Translations under genes and position numbers: made by a program
Part shown: positions 52,101-61,600 of the stretch, piece by piece
Numbering within the stretch: the first letter of the stretch is position 1
How the letters are laid out: every line of letters begins with the position of its first letter
Assembly: GCF_000142905.1 (NCBI RefSeq)
Contig: NW_013657652.1
Location: 275,576-339,575, forward strand
DNA from: Thecamonas trahens ATCC 50062
Lineage: Eukaryota; Apusozoa; Apusomonadida; Apusomonadidae
DNA length: 64,000 nt
Direction of reading: 5' to 3'
Notes under the pieces: model-generated
The model's database searches: none
Seen by the model: the letters and a program-made list of their open reading frames with translations, nothing else
What the model was told of the DNA's origin: nothing

Positions 52101-53403
52101 CAGCGGCTTCGCCGACCTGCGAATACAGGAGAGCAAGCGAGACCGCAATCTGGAACGGGAGTGACCACGCGGCGTGGAACGAGGCACCAATGTTGACCAC
52201 CCGCGACGCGTCAGTCGAGATAAAGTTGTTGAGCTCTCCGGCAGAGTACTGCGCTACCGCCGCCGATGGTGCCGTGAGCACCGTGGCTGACACCATTGCC
52301 GTGAGCTGGGCCTGGACGCTCAGCGCCAGTGAGTTCATGGCAAAGGTGTAGTGAATGTTGAGTCCAGCGGCCGCACCGAGCGTGAACACAAGAAGCAATG
52401 CCGCGATGTAGCCCTGATTGCGGGCCGACGGAAGACAGTCCCAAGCCTGTCCGCTGCTGCCGCTGCCACTCTCGATGAGTCCAACGATTACGTTGAGCAG
52501 TAGAGGCGCGCAAAAGCCGCACACGTCGGCGCCCAGCTTGAAGCCGCCGAGCGGAAAGTAGCGCCAGCCATAGACGCTCGCCAGTGCCCAGACCAAACCG
52601 CGGCCGCGAGCAAGCACAGCCCGCAGCGCGCGCTGATCATCGGCGCTCGGTTGGAGTTGTTGCGGAGGAGCGAGCAAGTCTTCGCGGCCGAGCTGGCGTG
52701 AGGCACCAGCCCGGATGAGCGGTGTGACCCAGGAAAAACAGAGGCCTGCCAGTCGCGATTGCCGTCGTGAAGCACTCGTCGTGTTGTCATCCCGAGCGCG
52801 CACCAGCAGCGGCGTCGCCTCGTTGATGTTGACCCGCCCCAGCGCCGGTTGGCTCGACGAATGAGGCAGATGAGACGCTGGACGCGCGCGAACCAGCTCC
52901 CACAGCCCAGCCACCGCAACCGCGGCGCCGGTACCGGCCAGCGATCCCGCCAGCGCGCGGCGGCGCGCAAGAACGTGCTGTAACGGTGACCCTGGTAGCC
53001 AAGGAGCAACAACCCAGATCCAGCCGCCTGTAACTACAGGCAGCGCCATAGCTATCGCCGCCACCCACGCCTCAGGAGCAAGGACGGCAGACGCTGCTGC
53101 TGCCGCCAGCGCCACAACAATGATCGGCGATGGGGTATCGGTAGCAAGCGCCGCGGCGGAGGCGGCAAGGGCGGCTAGTGAAGCGCGATGGAGCCACATG
53201 GCAGGCGGAAAGCGGCGGCGGGCGGCGAGAGCAGCCGCCGTCGCCATCGCACACGCCGCCGCTGTCAGAGCAAGGCCAGCAGCCAGCGCAGCTGTGGCCA
53301 GGCAGGGCGCCGGGACAATGCGCGGGGAGGCCCACCATGCTGGAGCGGGGCATGTGTCATGCACGGCGAGGAGGGCGAGTAGTGCTGAGCATGGCCGTGT
53401 CAT
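49054..53403 (-). CDS. ABCC-type (MRP-like) full ABC transporter
   Basis: 1,449 residues in TMD0-TMD1-NBD1-TMD2-NBD2 order. The ATG at 53403 opens an Ala-rich multi-helix TMD0. The ABCC hallmark AGLCFSWVTPLIRAG lies before TMD1. NBD1 has Walker A GRNESGKST, signature ISGGQRMRVALARIVY and Walker B LVVLDDPLAALD. It has the Asp typical of ABCC NBD1 and ATPK where the switch His should be. NBD2 has GRTGAGKSS, a degenerate signature LGRGARQR and VVVLDEPAAALED, with the switch His in VIAHD. MRP-type pumps export anionic conjugates and drugs across plasma or vacuolar membranes; the substrate is unknown. The length is usual for ABCC. The stop lies inside the convergent helicase coding end. Confidence 0.92.
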   Translation of the reverse strand: MTRPCSALLALLAVHDTCPAPAWWASPRIVPAPCLATAALAAGLALTAAACAMATAAALAARRRFPPAMWLHRASLAALAASAAALATDTPSPIIVVALAAAAASAVLAPEAWVAAIAMALPVVTGGWIWVVAPWLPGSPLQHVLARRRALAGSLAGTGAAVAVAGLWELVRARPASHLPHSSSQPALGRVNINEATPLLVRARDDNTTSASRRQSRLAGLCFSWVTPLIRAGASRQLGREDLLAPPQQLQPSADDQRALRAVLARGRGLVWALASVYGWRYFPLGGFKLGADVCGFCAPLLLNVIVGLIESGSGSSGQAWDCLPSARNQGYIAALLLVFTLGAAAGLNIHYTFAMNSLALSVQAQLTAMVSATVLTAPSAAVAQYSAGELNNFISTDASRVVNIGASFHAAWSLPFQIAVSLALLYSQVGEAAAAGLVFALLLIPLNKWIASKIGALSAAMMASKDARLAATKAVLAEIETVKLLGWAPYLARRVANARRTEMITLASRKYLDAWCVYFWAVTPVLVSILTFGTYTLVMGRTLTPTKVFTSLALFNMLLGPLNAFPWVLNGLVEAWVSAKRLARFLAPLPVSASLGESVVDTRGWTFGWSGVDGAFRVQVPALIGEAGVVGALAVVGRNESGKSTLLSGLTGQTPIAGGPGVGRLLAEVLGVSGERSLRIGLVSQTPFLVADTLLSNVTFGEPEVAGRLAEAAAAVCLDADLAEMPLGWQTRVGRGGCQISGGQRMRVALARIVYARHRLDLVVLDDPLAALDDGVAADLVASVFPLLAAAGVPVVVATPKLDARLPASLFGAVWRVDSGTVALVADDEVFHQSAATTQPTQSDTSDVGALRGSGSELVDADDASEDGEEEARAEGALALSTYTRYGRMMGLTNCVGLTCAMVAMQASRNVTDWWLAYWVGALRRGEAQSLSFYLGVYAGLAVVNSAATLARAFLFARGGIVAAKRMHAELLDGVLGAPLAFFGNHPVGRLLNRFSSDAWAVDDSLPFSLNIFLANGFGLAGALVIILIVVPLFGAALLPLMAAYAVVGRVYRASSRELKRLVVVARSPLYEHIDDVSAGAATLRAAGGPACAEFTGRLNKALEVWLAASYTELAAGQWLAVAVQSLGACVVAGVALIGVAMYVPGPDATSSPSSAAGLLGLVLSYALPISGLLNGLLNTGTETEKEFVSVERMLEYADVRPESIDDESEEVADGSVAVELTRAWYGGHERGARRPNAVLVDASFELAAGDRVLVVGRTGAGKSSLAKLLVGGLEVAPGSDVVVGGLRVQDGNVAALRAGVCLVGQDPGLFDGSVAFNVDASGRASAASVRAALDAVGLGDVAVDAHVGGRTLGRGARQRLCIARALVRKAKVVVLDEPAAALEDAASSDVAAVVRRALGEQVTVIVIAHDVDVEAASNWDVVLEVASGRVSATTRGRSGGEVAEERR

Positions 53404-53516
53404 GGTGAGCACCCAAAAGCCAGAGGGTTGGGCTTTGAGCGAGAGGTGGGCGTGGGGGTGGGCGTGTGTGGGTGGGGGTGGGGGACACTCGACTGCCAGT
53501 CACGGGAAGGAATGGT

Positions 53517-53669
53517 AAGGATAGAGGGGAGGGTTAGGAGGGGGGGAGGGGGGGGGGGGGGGGGGGGGGGGGAGGGGGGAGGGGGAGGGGGAGGGGGAGG
53601 GGGACGGGGAGGGGAGGGGGACGGGACGACGGACGGGTACGGGTACGGGGTCCGGGTACCGGGTACCGG
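53517..53669. repeat. G-rich low-complexity tract abutting the gap
   Basis: A purine tract with G runs longer than 20, then GGGGGA units, then GGGTACGGG-type repeats, ending at the N run. It probably caused the assembly break. Confidence 0.9.
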
Positions 53670-53838
53670 NNNNNNNNNNNNNNNNNNNNNNNNNNNNNNN
53701 NNNNNNNNNNNNNNNNNNNNNNNNNNNNNNNNNNNNNNNNNNNNNNNNNNNNNNNNNNNNNNNNNNNNNNNNNNNNNNNNNNNNNNNNNNNNNNNNNNNN
53801 NNNNNNNNNNNNNNNNNNNNNNNNNNNNNNNNNNNNNN
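53670..53838. other. Assembly gap (169 N)
   Basis: A run of N. Sequence on either side is low complexity. The left flank is G-rich and the right flank resumes with ordinary GC-rich DNA. Confidence 1.
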
Positions 53839-54119
53839 GCAGAGGCGGACCGGCCTGGCCCAGCGGTGGCGAGCCCGCATGGAAGCGTAGCGGCGGCGAG
53901 CCGGGGTGAGGATCCATATGTGAAGACAGTGGGTGGGGTGGTGGTGGCCGTGGGGTGGCCGTGGCCGTGGGGTGTGGTGGCAGGTGGCAGGGGTGGGGTG
54001 GCTTCCAGTGGGCGTGGGCGGCAGGCAATGAAGCCCCCCTCCTTTCCTCCTTCCCCGCTTTTGGTCTTGCCACCTGCGAATGTCTCTGTTGCGCGGGCTG
54101 GGCCAACGCTCCTTCCCAG

Positions 54120-54300
54120 CCCAACCGCACACACACACACACACACGCACACACACACGCAGCACTCGCACACACGCGTCCACACGCACACACACATCTC
54201 GCGGGTCGACCTCCCTACTACCCCCCCCCCCCTACCCCCCACCCCCACCCCACCCCCACCCCCCTACCCCCACCCTACCCCCACCCCTCCTCCTCGCCTG
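54120..54300. repeat. CA microsatellite followed by C-rich tract
   Basis: CA/CG-CA dinucleotide repeats at about 54128-54195, then a CCCCCTAC/CCCCAC-rich pyrimidine tract at about 54215-54300, upstream of the MO25 start. Confidence 0.85.
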
Positions 54301-54354
54301 CTCTAGCCCTTTCCCTCTCCCCTCCCTCTCTACCAGACAGACAGAGAGACAGAC

Positions 54355-55713
54355 ATGGCGTTCCTCTTTGGCGGCAAGAAGAAGCTGGGCATCATCGAGC
54401 TCGCAGGTCTGATGAAGACCAATCTAGAGGTGCTGACTTCGACATCGTCGAGCAAGGCTGTGGGCAAGGCCCGGACGGAAATGACCCGGGTGCTGGCGGA
54501 GACACGCAAGCTGGCCCTGCCCGACGAGGCTGCAGATCCGGTGGCAGAGGCTGGCGGACTCTCGGGCGAGGGCTCCGAGTCGGCCGTCGCCGCCCTCGCT
54601 GCTGTCGTACTGGAGGACGAGCTGCTGGGCAACTTGCTGGAGAACCTGACGCTGCTGGAGTTTGAGGCGCGGAAGGATGTGGTGGTCCTCTTTGAGCGGC
54701 TGGTCCGCGAGCAGGCCGACGGCGGGACCCGGTTTCCGGTGGTGGAAGCACTTTGTGCGCATGACGAGGTGCTCTCGGTCATCATGCTCGGGTATGGCAA
54801 CACTGACATTGCACTCAACTGTGGAGCAATGATGCGCGCGGCGCTGGCCCACGAGCCAGTCGCCCGGTGGTTGCTCCTGTCGGACGAGCTCTTTCTACTC
54901 TTTGATCTGATGGAGGACACCTCGTTTGACGTTGCCACCGACGCCTTCCTCACCTTTCGCCTCCTGCTCACCACCCACTCAGCGGCTGTCGGCGAGTTTA
55001 TGGAGCAGCACTACGTGCCGTTCTTCGAGTCGTACGCGCGGCTGCTGGTATGCGAAAACTACGCCACCCGCAGGCAGTCGCTCTCGCTGCTTGGTGACTT
55101 TCTCCTCGACCGCTCCAACATTGCAACCATGAAGCGGTACATCGCCTCGTCGCACAACCTCAAGACCATCATGCAGCTCCTCCGCGACAAGTCGCGCAAC
55201 ATTCAGTTCGAGGCCTTCCATGTCTTTAAGATCTTTGTCGCCAACCCGACCAAGCCGCCGGCCGTCCTCCACATCCTCAAGCGCAACGCCAACAAGCTTG
55301 TCAACTTTCTGGCCGACTTTCAAAAGGACCGCCGTGACGACACTCAGTTTGTCGAGGAAAAGGCGTACCTCATCAACATCATCCAGTCCATCCGCGACAA
55401 CGACTCGGACTCGGACCCGCCGGCAGGCTCGTCGCCTGCGGCGCCCGTCTCGACCTCTCCCGCCACCTCGGCCGCTGCCGCTCCTGTCCAACCGCCGCCG
55501 CGATCGTCGTCGTCTGCCGCCTCGGCCACGGCTGCCCATGGCCGGCTGGCGTCTCCACCGTCATCGTCGTCTTCTTCCTCATCATCGTCGTCGTCAAGCT
55601 CCTCCGGCACGTCCTCGGCTGGCGTCCTCGAGTACGACACTGGCACCGTCGTCAACCTGGCCACCGTTGTCCTCAAGGGCGTCCATCAGCCGGTGAACAA
55701 TCCTACAAGCTAA
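54355..55713 (+). CDS. CAB39: MO25 / CAB39 scaffold protein
   Basis: Armadillo-like scaffold that activates STRAD-LKB1 and other STE20 kinases. 452 residues, intronless. MAFLFGGKKK starts the typical N-terminus. Helical repeats include EFEARKDVVVLFERLVREQ, LNCGAMMRAALAHEPVARWL, SFDVATDAFLTFRLLLTTHS, YVPFFESYARLLVCENYATR and RQSLSLLGDFLLDRSN. The highly conserved stretch NLKTIMQLLRDKSRNIQFEA leads to FHVFKIFVANP. The family usually ends near residue 340. Here a Ser/Ala/Pro-rich tail of about 85 residues is added (poly-Ser near 55560-55610). An insertion of Glu/Ala/Gly at residues 57-75 is also unusual. Confidence 0.93.
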   Translation: MAFLFGGKKKLGIIELAGLMKTNLEVLTSTSSSKAVGKARTEMTRVLAETRKLALPDEAADPVAEAGGLSGEGSESAVAALAAVVLEDELLGNLLENLTLLEFEARKDVVVLFERLVREQADGGTRFPVVEALCAHDEVLSVIMLGYGNTDIALNCGAMMRAALAHEPVARWLLLSDELFLLFDLMEDTSFDVATDAFLTFRLLLTTHSAAVGEFMEQHYVPFFESYARLLVCENYATRRQSLSLLGDFLLDRSNIATMKRYIASSHNLKTIMQLLRDKSRNIQFEAFHVFKIFVANPTKPPAVLHILKRNANKLVNFLADFQKDRRDDTQFVEEKAYLINIIQSIRDNDSDSDPPAGSSPAAPVSTSPATSAAAAPVQPPPRSSSSAASATAAHGRLASPPSSSSSSSSSSSSSSSGTSSAGVLEYDTGTVVNLATVVLKGVHQPVNNPTS

Positions 55714-55924
55714 CCTCCAACGATACACCCGGTCTTATGGTGCCCGAAATCATAAAAGCAGCTCAGTCTGTAACGGCCGTCGCGCGCGACCTAATGGTCG
55801 ACGTGTGGTCGAACGCTCACCCGCCGCTCAAGGCGCCTCGCCTTTCGCAACGACCCGACGCCCGAACGTCACACGTCACACCTAGCCCACCCCCCGGGCT
55901 CTTGCCACACTCCACTCACCCACC

Positions 55925-56677
55925 ATGGCTGCATACTGGGCAGGCGCTGGAGACGACGAGGCGGCGTCGTACTCGTCCGAGGACCGGCACGACTACTCGG
56001 TCCTCCTCGAGTCGGGGTCGGACGACGAGGCCGGGGCGTCGGGCGGCGCGCCCGGCGACGCTGGCCGCATTCCCTTCCGCCCGTCCCCTGGGCACTCTAT
56101 CGACGATGCCCTGCGTGCGCTCGAAGACGCCGGCCTGGTTTACCAGCCTGAACCGAATGCAAAGCCGCCTGGCCCGTGGGCGGAAATCAATCCACCCGAG
56201 CCGCCGCCCAAGCCGCGCTATGTCTCCACCTACACCGTCGAGGGCGGGTGGGAGACCCGTCTCCTGCCCGAGTCCGAGTGGATCCCAGCCGACCCGCGCA
56301 AGTCCAAAATTACCGCAAAGCCGCCACCCTATGGTCGCCACGCCCAATGCGTTCGCGACTTTCTCGCCTCGGCTGATCTGCCCGGCGACGAGCCCGCCGT
56401 CGTGGTCCCCGCCGTTGATGACGAACTCATCCGCCCGCCGCCCACTGCCAATCCAGATGCGCCCATGCCCATGGCCACGGCCCGCCGGCGCATGCTGTCG
56501 CTGAGGACGATGTTGCCGACGACGGGGTGTGATGCTCGTCGTTGCTCACCTCAGGATGTGAGCCATGCCTCGTACCGCGCCGCGCTGGGTGTGGTCGCGG
56601 TCTCGCCGGTGCTGCCGGCGCCGCTGCCGCTGCAGTTGTCAGTCTTGTCGAACGGGCCGAGGAGTAGTCCGGAATGA
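55925..56677 (+). CDS. Acidic Pro-rich protein of unknown function (3' end uncertain)
   Basis: As written, 250 residues: an acidic N-terminus (GDDEAASYSSEDRHDYSVLL), then SIDDALRALEDAGLVYQPEP, a Pro-rich middle (EINPPEPPPKPRYVSTYTVE) and GGWETRLLPESEWIPADPR. The last ~60 residues (ARRRMLSLRTMLPTTGCDAR) look non-coding and overlap the convergent glycosyltransferase by 127 bp. If one base were missing near 56465-56490, the reading would become PPAHAVAEDDVADDGV and stop at 56532, removing the overlap and matching the acidic composition. I do not recognise the family. The body is likely real; its end is doubtful. Confidence 0.5.
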   Translation: MAAYWAGAGDDEAASYSSEDRHDYSVLLESGSDDEAGASGGAPGDAGRIPFRPSPGHSIDDALRALEDAGLVYQPEPNAKPPGPWAEINPPEPPPKPRYVSTYTVEGGWETRLLPESEWIPADPRKSKITAKPPPYGRHAQCVRDFLASADLPGDEPAVVVPAVDDELIRPPPTANPDAPMPMATARRRMLSLRTMLPTTGCDARRCSPQDVSHASYRAALGVVAVSPVLPAPLPLQLSVLSNGPRSSPE

Positions 56678-58473
56678 GCCGCTCCTTCCTTGCCCTTGCC
56701 GCCGGCCCGAATCCATGCGCGGAGTGCGTCGAGTGCTGTGGCTTTCGCCCGTGTCACCACTGCGCTCGCTGTCGGTGGCTTGGACGATGGCGGAAAGACG
56801 TGCGCAGCCGAGGTCGCCTCGCTCACCGCCTTGCGCCAAGCCGTGCAGCCGGGCTGCGCGATCTGGAGAAGAGTGAGTCGCGCCTCGTCGGCGCTCGCCG
56901 CCATGGCTGCCGCAGCCTCGGCGGTACCGGTCAGGACCGCGCTGTCGAGGAGAGCCACGACACGCCAGGTGTGATACGGGCTCGCCTGCAGGATGCCGAG
57001 GATGTCTGTGAGGCCATGCAGACCCGAGCCGGCGACGAGGACCACCAGGCGAGGTCCGGGAACGGTGGCTGCCAGCCGAGGTGGGAGCCACGCGAGCATG
57101 TGGGCCAGGGTCCGCGGCCCGAGCGCGGCGTCGTCACTCCACTCGGACGCGAGCGAGAGCGAGCAGCCGGCAAGGCGGGCATCAACATTGTCCACCCGAG
57201 CAAGAGCCTCGCGCAAACCGTCGGCGACGCCGCCGATGGTCGGCTGCACAGGGATGAGGTTCGACGAGATGGCGAGGAGCGAGGCGCGCGACTTGGCGGT
57301 GTAGGTGTTGGTGACAGTGACGAGGCCAGCGGCAGCAAAATCGAACGGCGGAATCGACGGGTGTGGTGAAAGCATGAGCGAGAGGCCAACGTCGTACGAG
57401 GCAAGCAGCTCGAGATAGGCGTCTGGCGCCGTTCGAGGCAAGATGGTGAGGCACGCGCCGCGCGGCAGGCCACAGTGTGGCCGCGCCGTCTTGGAGCCGA
57501 TGCCGTGGAACTCCCACTCGTCAACGTTGAAGTCGCCCGAGGCGATGACTGCCGAGAGAGCCATCATTCCGAGCTCAAACATGTTGCGCTGGGCATGCGC
57601 CTCGGGCCGGGCGTAGAACAAGAGCTTGCGCTTCGTTCCGGGTGTCCGCTTCAGTTGCATCGCCGTCGGTGTGCCGGCAGGCTTGACCGGAAACTGGTAT
57701 GCCACGTACTTGCCGGTGGCAGGAGCGGTGTCAGGCGCAAAGACCCCGAGCGACATGGCGGCAAAGTAGTCGCGGAGAAAGCCGTAGGAGAAGAGGGCGC
57801 GGTGATCAAAGGCGTACGAGGCGTCGGCAAGAGCATGCATGGTGCCGTGCGCAAAGAACGTCGACTCGATGTCCTGGATAAAGTACACAAAGTGTGGTGA
57901 GGCAAGGAGCGGTGAGGCGTGCAGGGCGGCGGCGACGTGGGCGCTGAGAAACTGGGTGGCGACAAAGACATCGGCTGGCGAGGCGAGGAGCGGAGTGGAG
58001 CGATCGGCGTGAAAGCCAAACTCGATGGTCGATGTCAGCTCCTCCAGGCCTGGGAACGACTGCAGCGCGGCGGCCATGTCCGGCACCGATGGCGCGTCGC
58101 CGAGATTGACCCAGCGGACGGCGAGGCCGAGCCGGGCGGCGCGGAGCGCAAACTGCGAGATACCAATCATGCCGCCGTAGAACGAATTAAAGTCAAAGCC
58201 CATGACCAGGATGTTGAGTCGCGGCGGCTGGGCGCTGTCGACAACCAGCCGCGGCGCCTCGATCGCCGCCGCCACGTGCCGCCACTCGGGCGTGGGCTCG
58301 TCCGTCGCGCTCTCTTGCAGCACCGCGTCACCGACCCCGCCCAGCCACGCCAGCACACCCACCGCCACCAGCCCGAGCACCACCAACAGCACCGTCTCGC
58401 GCCGTTGCAGCACAGCCCGCCGGCGCTCGCTGTATGTCGCGAACACTCTGCCGCTACTCTTGCCAGACTGCAT
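56551..58473 (-). CDS. Type II membrane glycosyltransferase, WsaF-like (GT4 fold)
   Basis: 640 residues. A short cytoplasmic Arg-rich start (MQSGKSSGRVFATYSERRRA) is followed by one membrane anchor (TVLLVVLGLVAVGVLAWLGG). The luminal domain has NILVMGFDFNSFYGGMIGIS, then HFVYFIQDIESTFFAHG and RKLLFYARPEAHAQRNMFEL. These resemble the WsaF-type rhamnosyltransferase pattern (YxxQDxExxFyp, YxRPxxxRNxFELG). GVGLSLMLSPHPSIPPFDFA lies in the C-terminal nucleotide-sugar half (the sequence reads YDVGLSLMLSPHPSIPPFDF). The last ~200 residues may be an additional domain (VVLVAGSGLHGLTDILGILQ). A Golgi-located sugar transferase is inferred; donor and acceptor are unknown. Confidence 0.68.
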   Translation of the reverse strand: MQSGKSSGRVFATYSERRRAVLQRRETVLLVVLGLVAVGVLAWLGGVGDAVLQESATDEPTPEWRHVAAAIEAPRLVVDSAQPPRLNILVMGFDFNSFYGGMIGISQFALRAARLGLAVRWVNLGDAPSVPDMAAALQSFPGLEELTSTIEFGFHADRSTPLLASPADVFVATQFLSAHVAAALHASPLLASPHFVYFIQDIESTFFAHGTMHALADASYAFDHRALFSYGFLRDYFAAMSLGVFAPDTAPATGKYVAYQFPVKPAGTPTAMQLKRTPGTKRKLLFYARPEAHAQRNMFELGMMALSAVIASGDFNVDEWEFHGIGSKTARPHCGLPRGACLTILPRTAPDAYLELLASYDVGLSLMLSPHPSIPPFDFAAAGLVTVTNTYTAKSRASLLAISSNLIPVQPTIGGVADGLREALARVDNVDARLAGCSLSLASEWSDDAALGPRTLAHMLAWLPPRLAATVPGPRLVVLVAGSGLHGLTDILGILQASPYHTWRVVALLDSAVLTGTAEAAAAMAASADEARLTLLQIAQPGCTAWRKAVSEATSAAHVFPPSSKPPTASAVVTRAKATALDALRAWIRAGGKGKEGAAHSGLLLGPFDKTDNCSGSGAGSTGETATTPSAARYEAWLTS

Positions 58474-58652
58474 GGGCTGCTCTGCGCGGTGGGGGAGGGG
58501 AGGTTGCAGTTGAGTGGCCGCCCGTGGCTACTCGACTGCCCAAGAGCCGAGTGCAGCCTGCGGCAGATGAATTTTGGTCGGGCAAGGCCGAGCAACGCGG
58601 GATGCGTTCAATTGGTTTGCCAAGGCGCGGGTCGGCTCCTCCTCTGCTACGG

Positions 58653-61600
58653 CTACGGCTCGACAAGACGGATACCCGAGTTCTTGCGAATTGTGCCAAA
58701 GTTGCGCGAGGGGCCAAAGCCGTTCTTGCCCTTTGTCCGCTTGTTCTTGGCAGCGTTGGCAATGGCACCCATCGGGTCTGCGCCCTTGGCGATGCGCTTG
58801 CCCTTGCCCTTGGCGAGGACGGCGGCGTTGATGTTGAGGCGGTTGCGGCGACGCTCGTCCTTGGCGCGGCGAGACTCTTCGGCGTTGTACGACTGCTTCG
58901 ATTCTTCGAGCATGACAGCAAAGGGCGGAGGAAGTCTGCGACCCGCATCTTGCCCTGCTTCTTGGCCGGGATGCCAAAGTAGGTCATGGCGTCCGAAAAG
59001 GCCACGAGGGTAAGCTGGAACGAGCTTTCAGCCTGGGCCATGGCCTGTTGCGCCTTGACCATCTTGGGCTCGGCGTACATTTGAAGCCGCCGGTTGAGGC
59101 CGCCGAGCCGCCGGCAAGGACAGCGGAGACGCCTGCGACAGCCGACTTGAGACGGTTCGAGAGGAGGCGGAGCTCACCCTGGAGGTACTGCAGGTCGAGG
59201 CCGGCGTGCGAGACGTCGATAACGCCTGCGAGCTCGTTGTAGATCTGGTCAAAGTCAGGCAGCTGGTCCATGCACCAATAGGTAAGGAAGAGGAGGAGCG
59301 ACATGCCGCCTTCGCCCTTGGTGGCCGAGAGCTTGGCAAGGATGTCGAGGCCAAAGCCGTCGGCCTGGCCGCGCCGCTTGTTTCCGCCGTTGAGGTAGTT
59401 CCCGGCGGCAAGGACGGCAGAGAGGAAGACCTGCAGCTTGGTTGAGGTGGTGAGCGCGTCCAGCGCCTCCTTGACCAGGCGCATGGGGTGGAGGATGTCA
59501 CTCATGGCCTCATCAAACTCACGGAGGAACTCCCAGACTTGGAGTCGCTTGCTAAGGTGCGGGACGGCGTCGGCGAGGGCAAGGAGCGTGGTGTCGGCGG
59601 CGTCGAGCGAAGGCCCGCCCTCTGACGCCGCGCTCGCTGCCGCCCGCATAGCCATCAGCTCCTCATCGGTTGCCGCGTGCATCCGCAGCTGCTGCACCTG
59701 CTCGAGTTTGAGCACCTCGTCCGACATCGAGATGATGGCGGCGGTGAGCGGCTTGACGTCCGGCAGCGAGGCGAGCATGACCGAGACAGCAGTGAACCGC
59801 TTGCGCGAGAGCGTCGAGATGGTCTTGGGCGCAGATTCGGCCGACGCGGCACCCGACGACCCGCCGAGCTTCTTGGTCTTGGCCGTGTCGGCAAAGGTCT
59901 TGGCGAGCTTGTTGACGTCGATGTCGGCCTCCTCCATGGTGTGCCAGATTGACATCGGGCCGTCGGCATCAAGCGGTGCGAGGATGCGGTTCCAAAACAG
60001 TGGCTTCATCTTGTCCTTGGGTGTCACCGCCGGCTTGCGGAATTGCGGGCCGCGCGGCCGGATGGCCTGTCCGCCTCCAGGCGGGGGGGGTGGAGGGGGC
60101 GGTCCGCCTCCGGCGCCCGGCGGTGGCGGGGGAGGGGGAGGACCGCCTCCGGCGCCCGGCGGAGGCGGGGGAGGGGGGGGGACCGCCACCAGTTGGCGCG
60201 GGCGGAGGGGTCGGCGCAGCAGGTGCAGCAGGTGCAGCAGGTGCAGCAGGTGCAGCAGGTGCAGCAGGTACAGACGCGGTCGACGGGCCGTCCGGGCCGG
60301 CTGCTGGAGAAGTGGCTCCATCAGAGGAGGAGGCTGCGGCTCCGACAGCGGCACCAGCGACGGCTCCGGCGGCAGCAGCGGCGACAGTACTTCCGGAGGC
60401 GGAAGGGCCAGAGGCACTGCGCTTGGTGTCATCGGTCGAGGATGGGGGGGCCACCGCGGCAGCAGCAGCGGCCTCGGCAGCAGCAGCGGTGGCAGCGGCA
60501 GCGGCGGCCTCGGCATCCGCGACCTGCTTGTTGGCGGCGGCGAGGTCGGCCTCCAGCTGCGCGACGCGAGCCTGAGCCTTTTGGATGTCGGCATCCATTT
60601 GGGCACGCTGGGCGTCAAAAGCAGCTTGGGCTTTGGCCTCAGCCTCAGCAACTGCCTCGGCCTTGGCCTCGGACTTGACAATGGTCTGCAGCCGCTGGAT
60701 GTAGGCCTCGAGCTGCTTGATGCGGTCGTTCTCGCCGAGCGAGAGTTCCTCAACCTGTAGCTTGAGCTGCTCGTTCTGCATGCCGAGCTCCTTGTTGGAG
60801 GCAACCACAAGCTCAAGCTCGGTCTCGAGGCGGACCTTGGTGGGGAAGACCGGCATGGCGGTGTGGTTCTCGTACGTCTCGAGCTGGGCGCAGAACGCCG
60901 GATTGGTGTAGTCCTCCTGCTCGCGGAGGAGAGCGAGGACGCCGACGTCGAGGGTCATGTCGGAGAACTCCGAGTACTGCTCGGGGTCGTTGCAGTTTGC
61001 AAAGAGCACGTTGATGAGGCCGAGAGCGTTGATTTTGGCGTCAAAGTCAGCGCCGCGGAGGTGGGTCACCAGCTCAGCGTACGGCGCCCTGTTCGCGGCG
61101 GCTGCCGCGGCGAGCGCAGCCAAGTGGATGAGCCGGAAGCCGTCGACGTCGTACTCGACAATGGCAATGAGGACTTCCATGGCGCGAGAGGCAACCTGAA
61201 CGTTGGCGACGAGGCTGTAGAGCTGGACCATGAGGTCCTCGGACGAGGTCAGGTAGCGCATGCCCGAAATGTACGAGACGGCCGAGCGCAGGCCCTCGAG
61301 GGCGTACTTGACAGCGTTGGCCTCGTCCGAGTGAGTGGAGATGATGTTGCAGAGCGAGTCGATGACCTTGAGGGCGATAAGCTCCTCTGCAAAGCTCGAG
61401 TCGGCGAGCCACGACTTGAGGTAGAAGAGCATGCGCTTGTGGGTCATGTCGCCCGGCGTGTACTTGTCAAGCACGTTGCGGACAAGGTTGCGGGCGCGTG
61501 GCTCGGGTGCCTCCCAGAGCTCGAGTGTGACAGCCGGGTACGCGTGGCGGAACGTGTTGTACTGCTCGGCAAAGAGGACATGCCGGTCAAGGTAGTAGTC

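Larger units (their letters stand above)
53404..54354. other. Low-complexity intergenic region with assembly gap
   Basis: 951 bp without a supportable gene. 53517-53669 is nearly pure G/A. 53670-53838 is unsequenced. 54120-54200 is a CA microsatellite, and 54215-54300 is C-rich with occasional A/T. The last stretch is the pyrimidine-rich leader of the MO25 gene. Long open frames here are composition artefacts that cross the N run. Confidence 0.8.

Noticed and set aside
53428-54306. Long open frames crossing the N run on both strands
   Set aside because: They exist only because N translates as X and the flanks are G/C low complexity without stops. No domain or codon bias supports them.
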